This document shows, piece after piece, positions 56,572 through 64,000 of a stretch of DNA of 64,000 nt. Every line of letters begins with the position of its first letter. Positions within the stretch are counted from its first letter, which is position 1. This stretch comes from Brevundimonas alba (GTDB taxonomy: Bacteria > Pseudomonadota > Alphaproteobacteria > Caulobacterales > Caulobacteraceae), in NCBI RefSeq assembly GCF_011927945.1, contig NZ_JAATJM010000001.1, forward strand, positions 124,001 to 188,000. Reading direction: 5' to 3'. The notes below the pieces were generated by a model. The model searched no databases. It saw nothing but the letters and a program-made list of their open reading frames with translations, and was not told the DNA's origin. Position numbers and translations under genes: made by a program.

Positions 56572-57801
56572 TCAGAGGTCCAGCGCCAGATCGAGGCTGA
56601 ACAGCTTCTTGTGCTCCTCGATCGCATACCGGTCGGTCATGCCCGCGATGTAGTCGCACACCGCCCGCGCCCGCCGCGTCTCGTCGGACGTCCCCGCCCG
56701 TCCCGACCATTCCGGCGGCAGCGTGCCCGGATCGGCCATGAACAGTTCGAACATCTCGCCCAGCAGCCGCCGCGCCTGACTGCGCGTCCGGTTGACGCGA
56801 TAGTGCCGGTACATCCGCTCGAACAGGAATTTCCGCAGCACGCCCAGATCGGCCAGCATGGCGTGCGAGAACGCCACCAGCGGCCGCCGCGCCGTCCGCA
56901 CGTCCTCGGTCGAGCGAATACCGTCCGCCTCGATCCGCGCCTCGGTCTCGGCCAGCACGTCCTCGACCATGGCCCCGATCATCCGCCGGACGGCCTCGAT
57001 CCGGATCATCCGCTCGTCGATGTCAGGCCAGTCCTTGCGCACGCCGTGCAGCACCGGCCCGATCAGCGGCACTTCGCTGAGGTCGTCCAGCGTGAACAGC
57101 CCCGCCTGCACCCCGTCGTCGACGTCGTGGTTGTTATAGGCGATGTCGTCCGCGATCGCCGCCGCCTGCGCCTCCAGCGAGGCGAAACTGTCCAGTCTCA
57201 GGTCCCAGCCGGGTGCATAGTCGGCAATGGCCCGCCACGCCGGCTCGTCCAGCCGGTGCGACACCGGCCCGTTGTGCTTGACCACCCCTTCGACGGTCTC
57301 CCAGCTCAGGTTCAGCCCGTCGAACTGCGGATAGCGCTCCTCCAGCTTGGTCACCACGCGGAAGGTCTGGACGTTGTGGTCGAACCCGCCCCACGGCTCC
57401 ATCCGCGCCTGCAGTTCGTCCTCGCCGGCATGGCCGAACGGCGGATGGCCCAGGTCGTGCGCCAGCGCCACCGTCTCGGCCAGGTCGGTGTCCAGCCGCA
57501 GCGCATGCGCCAGCGACCGCGCGATCTGCGCCACCTCCAGCGAATGGGTGAGCCGCGTCCGGTAGTGATCGCCCTCGTGCGCCACGAAGACCTGCGTCTT
57601 CTCCTTCAGGCGGCGGAAGGCGGTAGCGTGGATGATCCGGTCCCGGTCCCGGGCATAGGCGTTGCGCGTGCGGCTGATCGGCTCGGGCGTCAGCCGGCCG
57701 CGGCTGTGCTCGGGGTATTCGGCGTAGGCGGCGCGCTCGGGGATCAACGTCGGCTGCTCATTCGGTCGCCGGGCCTTTGCGATCGCCCGTCCGCGCCTCA
57801 T
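56572..57801 (-). CDS. dgt: deoxyguanosinetriphosphate triphosphohydrolase-like protein
   Basis: A 409-residue HD-domain dNTPase that removes triphosphate from dNTPs. Blocks: [41 protein letters not shown] and [18 protein letters not shown] with the HD metal site, and [15 protein letters not shown]. The ATG at 57801 is taken, since upstream residues are unlike the family. It lies only ten bases from the divergent erpA start, so one or both promoters must lie inside the other gene, unless translation starts further in. Confidence 0.92.
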   Translation of the reverse strand: MRRGRAIAKARRPNEQPTLIPERAAYAEYPEHSRGRLTPEPISRTRNAYARDRDRIIHATAFRRLKEKTQVFVAHEGDHYRTRLTHSLEVAQIARSLAHALRLDTDLAETVALAHDLGHPPFGHAGEDELQARMEPWGGFDHNVQTFRVVTKLEERYPQFDGLNLSWETVEGVVKHNGPVSHRLDEPAWRAIADYAPGWDLRLDSFASLEAQAAAIADDIAYNNHDVDDGVQAGLFTLDDLSEVPLIGPVLHGVRKDWPDIDERMIRIEAVRRMIGAMVEDVLAETEARIEADGIRSTEDVRTARRPLVAFSHAMLADLGVLRKFLFERMYRHYRVNRTRSQARRLLGEMFELFMADPGTLPPEWSGRAGTSDETRRARAVCDYIAGMTDRYAIEEHKKLFSLDLALDL

Positions 57802-57811
57802 ATAGAGCCCC

Positions 57812-58189
57812 GTGAGCAGCGTCCAATCCGCCCCCGCCTTCCAGATATCGCCGGCCAGCGGCGGCCATGGCCTCAGCCTGTCCGGAACCGCCTCCCGCCG
57901 TCTCGCCAAACTCGCCGAGGCCGAGGGCCGTCCCGTCATGCTCCGCGTCGCCGTCGATGGCGGCGGCTGCTCGGGCTTTCAGTACCGGTTCGAACTGGTC
58001 GACAGCGCCGAGCCCGACGACATCCGCATCGAGGCCGACGGTCAGGCGGCCCTGGTCGACCCCGTCTCCCTGCCCTTCCTCAAGGGCTCCGAGGTCGCCT
58101 TCGTCGACGACCTCGCCGGCGCCCAGTTCGTGGTGCGCAACCCGAACGCCGCCTCCAGCTGCGGCTGCGGCGTCAGCTTCTCGATCTAG
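57812..58189 (+). CDS. erpA: iron-sulfur cluster insertion protein ErpA/IscA type
   Basis: A 125-residue A-type carrier that delivers iron-sulfur clusters to enzymes. Three cluster cysteines are present: Cys53 in [12 protein letters not shown] and Cys117 and Cys119 in SSCGCGVSF. The core starts at [12 protein letters not shown]; about 20 residues without homology precede it, from the GTG at 57812, the only usual start. It is divergent from dgt with a ten-base gap and shares a CTAG with the convergent CHRD gene, where both stop. Confidence 0.92.
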   Translation: MSSVQSAPAFQISPASGGHGLSLSGTASRRLAKLAEAEGRPVMLRVAVDGGGCSGFQYRFELVDSAEPDDIRIEADGQAALVDPVSLPFLKGSEVAFVDDLAGAQFVVRNPNAASSCGCGVSFSI

Positions 58190-58650
58190 CTGCGCCTGGC
58201 GTCGTCCAGCTGACCGCGCACGGCGCCGCCCGGGTGCTCCGTATTGTGCACATTGACGTAGTAGTCCGCCGGGTTCTGCAGCAGTGAACGAGCGATCTCT
58301 GGCGCTACGGCCACGCAGCGCTCGCTGTCTCCGTCGGTAGGCGCTTCGAGCGGAACGACGATCGGTCCGCCCGACTGGCCCCTGGGCGATTTATGGATGT
58401 GGGCGAGCTGCGCCGGGGCGATACCCTCGACCGTCAGCAGATAGCAGACCCGGCCATGCGCGGCATCGATCAGCAGTTCCGCTGTCCCGCTGCCGTCCGG
58501 ATCGCCCAGACCGGGCCCCTCGGCCGTACCAGTCAGTGGGATCACCAGCGACCGGCCGCGGGTCTGGTCCGATCCCCCCATGAAGGACGCGCAGCCGCTC
58601 AGCATCAGGGCGCCGGCGGCGATAAGGACACCCGAAAGGGACGATTTCAT
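58186..58650 (-). CDS. CHRD-domain lipoprotein
   Basis: A 154-residue lipoprotein with signal VLIAAGALMLSGC; Cys20 is the acylated residue. The CHRD domain fills the rest: VIPLTGTAEGPGLGDPDGSG, AHGRVCYLLTVEGIAP, AHIHKSPRGQSGGPIVVPL, and YYVNVHNTEHPGGAVRGQL, with the histidines in AHIHK and NVHNTEHPGG. CHRD domains are related to chordin repeats and resemble small metal-binding beta sandwiches. The role is unknown. Its TAG stop shares CTAG with that of erpA. Confidence 0.9.
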   Translation of the reverse strand: MKSSLSGVLIAAGALMLSGCASFMGGSDQTRGRSLVIPLTGTAEGPGLGDPDGSGTAELLIDAAHGRVCYLLTVEGIAPAQLAHIHKSPRGQSGGPIVVPLEAPTDGDSERCVAVAPEIARSLLQNPADYYVNVHNTEHPGGAVRGQLDDARRS

Positions 58651-58745
58651 CCGGTGGGGCTCCGGCACGGCTGACACGATAGCGTCACCATCGCCCCGAT
58701 CCCGAGTCGGCGCCAGCTTCGAACCGTTGGAGAGGGCGCGCCTCC

Positions 58746-58784
58746 GTCTCCTCCCCGTTCGCCCTTCGCGAATGGGGAGGAGAC
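58746..58784. repeat. strong palindromic repeat hairpin
   Basis: GTCTCCTCCCC (58746-58756) pairs perfectly with GGGGAGGAGAC (58774-58784); TTCGC (58758-58762) pairs with GCGAA (58768-58772) inside, leaving a CCTTC loop. With a G-T wobble between, the stem is 17 bp. This looks like a dispersed intergenic palindrome of the same general kind as the one at 31890. Confidence 0.65.
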
Positions 58785-59207
58785 AGAAAGCCATGACGCT
58801 GTGCTTACAATCCGGGGATCTATAGTCGGATAGCGCGGACGATCTTCCGTGATTTCAGCGGCTTCCCCTTTTCTCAAACCAATCTCCCATCCGCATAAGT
58901 CCGCCGGCGCATAATGCTCCCGTCCCGTCGCACCGGGAGGCGCAAAGGCCTTGCGTCCTTTGGCGGCGGGATGTGGAGAAGCGGGGACAGGGGCGAGGGG
59001 GATACTCGTCCGGTCCGGGGACTGTGTCGCAAGCGCAGCCCGCCCGCCGGAGGCGCTGCGGTAAGGCGATAACACCGCCACCCGACGCAAGCTTCCGCCC
59101 CAATCTTCGCGCGGAGCGTCTGACTGCGTCGAAACGGTATTTCCATCCGAACTCCGGGCGCAGGCCCGGCGCTCCGCACGCCTCCCGTCCGTCCGTTCCA
59201 AAATCGC
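58785..59207. other. 423-bp noncoding stretch with no gene recognised
   Basis: Open frames here are short, overlap in several frames and have neither ribosome sites nor familiar motifs. Composition is as GC-rich as the rest. It may hold the promoter of the CHRD gene at its left end and regulatory DNA for the SdpR-type gene at its right end. A small noncoding RNA cannot be excluded. Confidence 0.4.
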
Positions 59208-59245
59208 TTGCTATTAGGCACTTTCCTAATTAGGCTTCTTCCTAT
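59208..59245 (+). promoter_or_regulatory. promoter and tandem operator of the SdpR-type gene
   Basis: Two head-to-tail 16-bp units, TTAGGCACTTTCCTAA (59214-59229) and TTAGGCTTCTTCCTAT (59230-59245), match at 12 of 16 positions; each is an inverted repeat of TTAGG and CCTAA/T around six bases. TTGCTA (59208-59213) and TAGGCT (59231-59236), 17 bases apart, could be the -35 and -10 elements. Transcription would then begin at about the ATG, giving a leaderless mRNA. The second unit runs into the start codon. Confidence 0.6.
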
Positions 59246-59531
59246 GAACGCACTGTTCAAGGCCCTGTCGCATCCCGTTCGCCGCAGCATCGTCGACATG
59301 CTGCGCAAGGGGCCGATGGCGTCCGGCGACATCGCCGCCGCCTTCGACATGAGCTGGCCGACCATCACCGGCCACCTCAACGCGCTGAAAGACGCCGGCC
59401 TCGTCTCGCCCGAACGCGACGGCGCCTCGATCCGCTACCGCCTCGAGATTTCGGCCGTCGAGGAGGCGCTCGCCTTCCTGCTCGCCATGACCGGCGCCCG
59501 TACCCCCGATACCGAGGAGGACCCCCGATGA
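59244..59531 (+). CDS. ArsR/SdpR-family autorepressor
   Basis: A 95-residue winged-helix protein: FKALSHPVRRSIVDMLRKGP, ASGDIAAAFDMSWPTITGHL (recognition helix) and LVSPERDGASIRYRLE (wing). There are no metal-binding cysteines, as in the SdpR group, which represses its own gene and an SdpI-like partner. The ATG at 59244 has no ribosome site and overlaps the operator, which suggests leaderless translation. Its stop overlaps the next ATG (ATGA). Confidence 0.88.
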   Translation: MNALFKALSHPVRRSIVDMLRKGPMASGDIAAAFDMSWPTITGHLNALKDAGLVSPERDGASIRYRLEISAVEEALAFLLAMTGARTPDTEEDPR

Positions 59532-60190
59532 CCCTTTCCGCCACCGACCGGGCCACCGTCGCCGTCAGCCTGATCATCGTCGCGACCGGCGCCGCCATCG
59601 CCTTCGCCGGGCCGCTCGAGCTGATGCCCTGTCACTTCGGCGCCGACGGTCAGGCGGACGCCTGGGCCGGGCGCGAAGCCATCGGCGCGGGCATCGCCGG
59701 CCTCGGCCTGCTCACCGGCCTGCTAGCGGGCGGCATGGGCCTCGCCGCCGCCCGCGCGCCCGACGCCGCCCGCACGCGCTCGCTTCGCGCCGCCCAGATC
59801 CTGATCCTGCTGACCTTCCTTGCCCTGACCCTGTTTGCGGGCGTGACCAGCGTCAGCGGCGTGACCTCGCTCGGCGCCGCCCTGCCGATGGCTGGCCTCT
59901 CCGCCATATTCCTCGCCGTCGGCGCCGTGCTCGGCCGCGTCGGCCCCAACCCCATCGCCGGCGTCCGCACCCCGTGGAGCTACAAGAGCCGCCTCGCTTG
60001 GGACCGCTCCAACCGCCTCGCCGGACGCCTGCTCTTCCTCATCGGCCTCGCCGGCCTCGCCCTCTCGCCGATCGCGCCCCAGCCGCTCGGCTACCAGCTC
60101 ATCATCGCCGCCGTGCTCGTCGCCGCCGTCCTCTCGGTCTTCGAGAGCTGGCGCGTCTGGCGCACCGATCCCGACCGCCAACCCTTCTAG
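59528..60190 (+). CDS. SdpI-family membrane protein
   Basis: A 220-residue protein with about six membrane helices. The DUF1648-type start includes MPCHFGADGQADAWAGREA, and the SdpI hallmark is the motif VGPNPIAGVRTPWSYKS followed by WDRSNRLAGRLLF. In Bacillus SdpI gives immunity to the SdpC toxin and controls SdpR by holding it at the membrane. No toxin gene is seen here, so this may be a sensor-repressor pair with another cue. It is coupled to the repressor gene by a four-base overlap. Confidence 0.88.
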   Translation: MTLSATDRATVAVSLIIVATGAAIAFAGPLELMPCHFGADGQADAWAGREAIGAGIAGLGLLTGLLAGGMGLAAARAPDAARTRSLRAAQILILLTFLALTLFAGVTSVSGVTSLGAALPMAGLSAIFLAVGAVLGRVGPNPIAGVRTPWSYKSRLAWDRSNRLAGRLLFLIGLAGLALSPIAPQPLGYQLIIAAVLVAAVLSVFESWRVWRTDPDRQPF

Positions 60191-60200
60191 GGAGATCGCC

Positions 60201-61130
60201 ATGCTCAGCCTGATCCTCGCCGCCGCCCTGCTGACCGATCCCGTCGCCACGGCCGTGACCCTTCCATCGCAGCCCGCGCCCCTTCACGGCACCCTGCTGA
60301 CGCCCGAGGCGCCCCGCGCCGCCGCCGTGATCCTCCCCGGCTCGGGCCCGACCGACCGCAATGGCGACAGCCTGCAGTTCGGCATTGTCGGCGGCAGCTA
60401 CCGCCGTCTTGCCGAGGGCCTCGCCGCGCAGGGGATCGCCACGGTCCGGATCGACAAGCGCGGCATAGGCGAAAGCGCCGCCGCCGGTCTGTCGGAAGCC
60501 GATCTGCGCTTCACCCACCTTTCCGACGACGCCCGCGGCTGGGCCGCCGAGGCCGCGCGTCTGACCGGCCAACCCTGCGCTTGGCTGATCGGCCACAGCG
60601 AAGGCGCACTCGTGGCCCTCGCCGCGGTCCGCGACGGCGGCAACTCCGTCTGCGGCCTCGTCCTGCTGTCAGGCGCGGGACGCCCCGCCCGCGTCGTCCT
60701 GGAAGAACAGCTAGGCCCCCAGCTGCCCGAGCCGATGCGCACCCAGGCCTTCCATGCCCTCGCCGAACTGGAGGCCGGCCGCACGGTCGCCGACACCCCG
60801 CCCGCCCTCGCGTCGCTCCTGCGGCCCTCGGTGCAGCCGTACCTGATCTCGTGGCTGGCGCTCGACCCCGCCGCGCTGATCGCGTCGTACGATGGCCCGG
60901 TGATGATCGGCCAGGGCTCGACCGACCTGCAGACCACCGTCACGGACGCCCGCGCTCTCGCCGCCGCCGACCCTGAGGCCCGACTGATCATCTGGGACGG
61001 CGTCAATCACATGCTCCGGGTCGCGCCAGACGACCGCGCCGCGAACGTCGCCACCTATTACGACGCCGGCCTGCCGCTCGCGCCGGGCGTGGTCGACGAT
61101 GTCGCCGGCTTCATCCTCGAACCGCGTTAG
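60201..61130 (+). CDS. alpha/beta hydrolase
   Basis: A 309-residue protein with a probable signal peptide (LSLILAAALLTDPVATA). The nucleophile elbow is GHSEG, the oxyanion region LPGSGPTDRNGDS, and the catalytic histidine lies in DGVNHMLR. IDKRGIGES is the usual strand-turn block. This pattern is typical of the YqiA/BAAT-like esterases. It lies ten bases after the SdpI-like gene and is thus probably under the same repressor. The substrate is unknown. Confidence 0.85.
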   Translation: MLSLILAAALLTDPVATAVTLPSQPAPLHGTLLTPEAPRAAAVILPGSGPTDRNGDSLQFGIVGGSYRRLAEGLAAQGIATVRIDKRGIGESAAAGLSEADLRFTHLSDDARGWAAEAARLTGQPCAWLIGHSEGALVALAAVRDGGNSVCGLVLLSGAGRPARVVLEEQLGPQLPEPMRTQAFHALAELEAGRTVADTPPALASLLRPSVQPYLISWLALDPAALIASYDGPVMIGQGSTDLQTTVTDARALAAADPEARLIIWDGVNHMLRVAPDDRAANVATYYDAGLPLAPGVVDDVAGFILEPR

Positions 61131-61306
61131 TGGCGGCGGTCGCCGCGGTCGCCCTGCCCCTTGCCGGCGTCGGATTTCGCCTGCCGCTTCTGGTCCTGCG
61201 CCGACGACCGGCCGACGTCGTCCATCTCAGTGAAGCGACCCTCGGCGTCTCGGCGGGCGTAGCGCTTGTCGCCGGGATTGGGCTCGATCAGTTCGCGTTT
61301 GCTCAT
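61127..61306 (-). CDS. small, highly charged hypothetical protein
   Basis: A 59-residue protein with GGAG seven bases before its ATG. The start SKRELIEPNPGDKRYARRD and the block GRFTEMDDVGRSSAQD are followed by a lysine/arginine/aspartate-rich end, DQKRQAKSDAGKGQGDRG. From memory, similar short proteins beginning MSKRELIEPN occur across Caulobacterales and other alphaproteobacteria. It is probably disordered. It overlaps the convergent hydrolase stop by four bases. Confidence 0.7.
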   Translation of the reverse strand: MSKRELIEPNPGDKRYARRDAEGRFTEMDDVGRSSAQDQKRQAKSDAGKGQGDRGDRRH

Positions 61307-61435
61307 GGCATGGCTCCTTTCACGAGAGAGGAATCGCCGTGAGTCCGGGAAGTTCCACCGCCGCGCTTCGTCCCAACCAGCCGCCGCTCGTCCCACGGCG
61401 CTGGCGAACCGCCGCCCGTCCGGCAAGGTCGGGGC

Positions 61436-62113
61436 ATGGACACCCTCTTCCTCCCCACCCTCGCCCTGCACATCACCGCGGGCCTGCTGGCCGTGCTGGT
61501 CGGCATCGTCCCGATCATCACCCGCAAGGGCTCGCGGCTGCACCGGCTGGCCGGCCGCGTCTTCGTCGTGCTGATGGCCACCCTGCTCGCCTGCGCCTGG
61601 CTGATGACCGCCATCCATTTCAACGCCTACTTCCTCGCCCTCTCAGCCACGGCCAGCATGACCCTGTTCTCGGGTGTCCGTGTGCTCCGCCGCAAACGCC
61701 CCGACCTGCGCCGCGAGGACCGGGCCCGACCTCTGGACTGGGTCTTCACCCTGTCCGTGGTCGGCGTGGGCGTCTGGACCCTCGTGCTGGTCGTCACAGG
61801 CCGCACCGGCGCCACCGCTCCCGTCGCCGCCTCCCTCGCCTACGCCGCCCTGCTCTACGGCGGCTGGGACCTGTGGCGCTTTGCCCGCCCCACCGACTGG
61901 CCATTCTCCCCCGAGCTCTGGACCTACGAGCATCTGGCGAAGATGATGGGCGCCTATGGTGCGGTGCTGGCGGCCTTCTCCGGCAACTTCATGACCTTCC
62001 TGCCCACCCCCTGGAGCCAGCTTTGGCCAAGCCTCCTGTTGCAGCCGCTGGTGATCGGATGGATCGCCCTGATGATCGTCCGCAAGCGCTCGCGCCGGCT
62101 GGTCCCCGCCTGA
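61436..62113 (+). CDS. DUF2306-like membrane protein
   Basis: A 225-residue protein with about six or seven membrane helices. The start LALHITAGLLAVLVGIVPI and the block KGSRLHRLAGRVFVVLM, with conserved histidines in LHRLAGR and AIHFNAYF, resemble DUF2306-type proteins and cytochrome b561-like folds. The function is unknown. It overlaps the LytTR regulator gene and probably forms an operon with it. Confidence 0.72.
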   Translation: MDTLFLPTLALHITAGLLAVLVGIVPIITRKGSRLHRLAGRVFVVLMATLLACAWLMTAIHFNAYFLALSATASMTLFSGVRVLRRKRPDLRREDRARPLDWVFTLSVVGVGVWTLVLVVTGRTGATAPVAASLAYAALLYGGWDLWRFARPTDWPFSPELWTYEHLAKMMGAYGAVLAAFSGNFMTFLPTPWSQLWPSLLLQPLVIGWIALMIVRKRSRRLVPA

Positions 62114-62940
62114 AGCTCTCAACGACGGCGAGGGCCGTCTGGGCCTTCCTGATCTACAGCTATGTCGTCACCGTCCTGTCCGCGGCCTGGTTCGTGCGCC
62201 GTGCCGCCGCCCTCGACGGCGGTGATCTGGATGTCGGCTCGTCCATCGCCTGGCAGGGCGCGATCTACGCCCTCTGGCTGCCCGCCGCGGGCGTGGTCTG
62301 GCTGATCCAGCGGCTGTTCGGAACCGGGCTGAAGGCGCTGGCGGCTGCGACGGCGGCGGGCCTCGTCATCGTCCCGCTGGAAGCCGCCGCCTCCCTCGCC
62401 ATCGACAGCCGGTTCAGGGGCGTGGACCTCGACTGGGAAGCCGGAATGCTGGGCCGCGCTCCCGTGGCCATCCTGATCTACACCGCCATCATCGCCTTCG
62501 GCGCCGCCGCCGTTCACGCCCGCCGGGCCGAGGAAGCCCGCCGCCAGATCGCCCGGCTCGAGACCGCCCTCGCCGACGCCCGCGCCGTCGCCGACGAACC
62601 CGCGGATCCGGCCGCCGAACGCCTGATGGTCTCCACCGGCTCGAAACAGGTCCCGGTCAGCCTCGCCGAGGTCGAATGGTTCGCCTCCGCCGGCAACTAT
62701 GTCGTGGTTCACTGGGGTGAGCGCGAGGGCCTGGTCCGCGAAACCCTCAAGGCGCTGGAGGCGCGGCTCGACCCGCGCTTGTTCGCCCGCAGCCACCGGA
62801 CGACGCTGGTCAACCTGTCCCGGGTCGCGACGGTCCAGCCCCTGTCCGACGGCTCCTGGCGTCTGACTCTCGACAGCGGAACCGAACTGGTCGTCAGCCG
62901 CACCTTCCGCGACGACCTCCTCAAACGGCTGGGCCGCTAG
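62059..62940 (+). CDS. membrane-bound LytTR-family DNA-binding regulator
   Basis: Three or four membrane helices (VWAFLIYSYVVTVLSAAWF, AIYALWLPAAGVVWLIQ, VAILIYTAIIAFGAAAV) lead to a short coiled segment (RRQIARLETALADARA) and a LytTR DNA-binding domain (VSLAEVEWFASAGNYVVVHW, FARSHRTTLVNLSRVATVQP, LVVSRTFRDDLLKRL). The nearest canonical start is ATG 62059, 55 bases inside the previous gene. The natural protein start, by family pattern, may be the CTG at 62110, overlapping the stop as CTGA. From 62059 it has 293 residues. It has no receiver domain and thus senses through the membrane part. Confidence 0.82.
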   Translation: MDRPDDRPQALAPAGPRLKLSTTARAVWAFLIYSYVVTVLSAAWFVRRAAALDGGDLDVGSSIAWQGAIYALWLPAAGVVWLIQRLFGTGLKALAAATAAGLVIVPLEAAASLAIDSRFRGVDLDWEAGMLGRAPVAILIYTAIIAFGAAAVHARRAEEARRQIARLETALADARAVADEPADPAAERLMVSTGSKQVPVSLAEVEWFASAGNYVVVHWGEREGLVRETLKALEARLDPRLFARSHRTTLVNLSRVATVQPLSDGSWRLTLDSGTELVVSRTFRDDLLKRLGR

Positions 62941-62941
62941 C

Positions 62942-64000
62942 TCAGGCCAGCGTCTCCTGGAACCGCACCGGCCGCCCATGCGCCGTCCCGATCAGGTCGC
63001 CGTCCCGCATCACCACCCGGCCCCGCACGATGGTCGCCACGGCCTTGCCGGTCGCCTCGAAGCCGTCGAACGGGGTCCAGCCGGACCGGGTAGCCATGTC
63101 CTCGTGCCTGAGGACATGCTTCGCCTTCAGGTCGACGATGGTCAGGTCGCCGTCATACCCCTCCGCCATCCGTCCCTTGCCCGCGATGCCGAACACCCGG
63201 TTGGCGCCATGGCTCGTCAGGTCGATGAACCGGTCCAGCGTCAGCCGCCCGTTGGCCACGTGCGTCAGCATCACCGGCACCAGGGTCTGCACCCCCGGCA
63301 TGCCCGACGGCGAGGCCGGATAGGGCCGCGCCTTTTCCTCGAGCGTGTGCGGCGCGTGGTCCGAGCCCAGCACGTCCGCCACCCCCTGCTCGATGCCCCG
63401 CCACAGCCCGGCGATGTGGTAATTGTTGCGGATCGGCGGGTTCATCTGCGCCAGCCCCTTCAGCCGCTCATAGGCCTCGTCGCCGTCCAGCGTCAGGTGC
63501 TGCGGCGTCAGCTCCATGGTTGCCACATCCTTGTTCCCGGCCAGGAACTCGACCTCCTCGGCCGTGGTCACGTGCAGTACGTGAATCCGCGCGCCCGTCT
63601 CCCGCGCCAGCCGCACCAGCCGCCGCGTCGACATGATGGCGCTCTCGGCGTCGCGCACCTCGGGGTGGCTGGTCCAGTCGCCCGGCCGGGCCAGCGGCCG
63701 GCGATCCGCCAGCCGGTACTCGTCCTCGGAATGGAAGGTCGCCCGCCGCTTCACATGGCGCAGCACCTCCCGCACCCCGTCGTCGTCGGCGACCAGCAGG
63801 GTCCCCGTCGACGCCCCCATGAACACCTTGACCCCGCAGCACCCCGGCAGCCGCTCCAGCTCGCCAAGGAAGCGCGCGTTGCCGTGCGTCCCGCCGATGT
63901 AGAAGGCGTGATCGGTCCACATCCTGTCCCGCGCCCGGGCCAGCTTGTCGGCCAGCGTGTCCGGATCGGTCGTCGAGGGCTCTGTGTTCGGCATCTCGAA
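62942..64000 (-). CDS. dihydroorotase (5' end cut by the window)
   Basis: The frame is open to the right edge, so the N-terminal part with the first metal-binding HxH motif is missing; 352 codons are present. The enzyme closes carbamoyl-aspartate to dihydroorotate in pyrimidine synthesis. Visible blocks: MPNTEPSTTD, GVKVFMGASTGTLL with the carbamylated-lysine segment, IHVLHVTTAEEVEFL with a metal histidine, ATMELTPQHLTL, and GSDHAPHTLEEK with the catalytic aspartate. Class I type dihydroorotase or the related allantoinase are both possible; MPNTEPST fits dihydroorotase. Confidence 0.9.
   Translation of the reverse strand, partial: FEMPNTEPSTTDPDTLADKLARARDRMWTDHAFYIGGTHGNARFLGELERLPGCCGVKVFMGASTGTLLVADDDGVREVLRHVKRRATFHSEDEYRLADRRPLARPGDWTSHPEVRDAESAIMSTRRLVRLARETGARIHVLHVTTAEEVEFLAGNKDVATMELTPQHLTLDGDEAYERLKGLAQMNPPIRNNYHIAGLWRGIEQGVADVLGSDHAPHTLEEKARPYPASPSGMPGVQTLVPVMLTHVANGRLTLDRFIDLTSHGANRVFGIAGKGRMAEGYDGDLTIVDLKAKHVLRHEDMATRSGWTPFDGFEATGKAVATIVRGRVVMRDGDLIGTAHGRPVRFQETLA

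Overview
The window is uniformly GC-rich and densely coded. It looks like a chromosomal segment of an alphaproteobacterium of the order Caulobacterales, and Brevundimonas is my best guess. The guess rests on an FtsZ ending in an acidic [12 protein letters not shown] tail, a large TonB-dependent receptor with the VVITGSR plug motif, a XylD-like IlvD/EDD dehydratase, LpxC beside FtsZ, and UbiK-Lgt-MidA-PgeF gene neighbours. No rRNA, tRNA, insertion sequence, phage gene or CRISPR array was found. Both ends cut genes: a 5-oxoprolinase on the left and a dihydroorotase on the right.

Layout. (1) 2-5969: 5-oxoprolinase, the DUF969/DUF979 membrane pair and DUF2891, a probable pyroglutamate-use operon. 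(2) 6019-9450: a GH43 enzyme with a large insertion and a GH1-like enzyme, interleaved with two small related proteins. (3) 9451-15660: a nearly complete oxidative galactose (De Ley-Doudoroff) pathway, made of SDR dehydrogenase, SMP-30 lactonase, IlvD/EDD dehydratase, DgoK, DgoA and GalM. (4) 15741-21370: small proteins, GalE, a second GH1-like protein and a fused glycosyltransferase/UDP-galactopyranose mutase, which together could make and transfer galactofuranose. (5) 21428-27238: a 1936-residue autotransporter with tandem beta-helix modules. (6) 27436-37596: acetyl-CoA synthetase, nucleoside transporter, DUF4349 lipoprotein, a 172-bp nested palindrome, IlvE, an OmpR/EnvZ-type two-component pair, ProC, a YbjN protein and UbiK. 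(7) 37778-40545: Lgt, MidA-like methyltransferase and PgeF. (8) 40555-57801, all minus strand: LpxC, FtsZ, a TonB receptor, FtsA, FtsQ, DdlB, a DUF5946 protein, MurB, MurC, ScpB, ScpA, NagZ, a SPOR protein and Dgt. This is a partial division and cell-wall cluster joined to nagZ-scpAB and split by the receptor gene. (9) 57812-64000: ErpA, a CHRD lipoprotein, an SdpR/SdpI-type cassette with a hydrolase, small and membrane proteins, a LytTR regulator and dihydroorotase.

The most interesting points are these: DUF969/DUF979 as candidate 5-oxoproline transporters; the paired small proteins around the GH1-like gene; two genes whose best ribosome-binding site points to an ATC codon; a TonB receptor and its terminator separating ftsZ from ftsQA; the galactofuranose fusion enzyme; and a tandem 16-bp operator running into the start codon of the SdpR-type gene. 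No tools were used, so family names rest on recognised motifs and on memory of the families.
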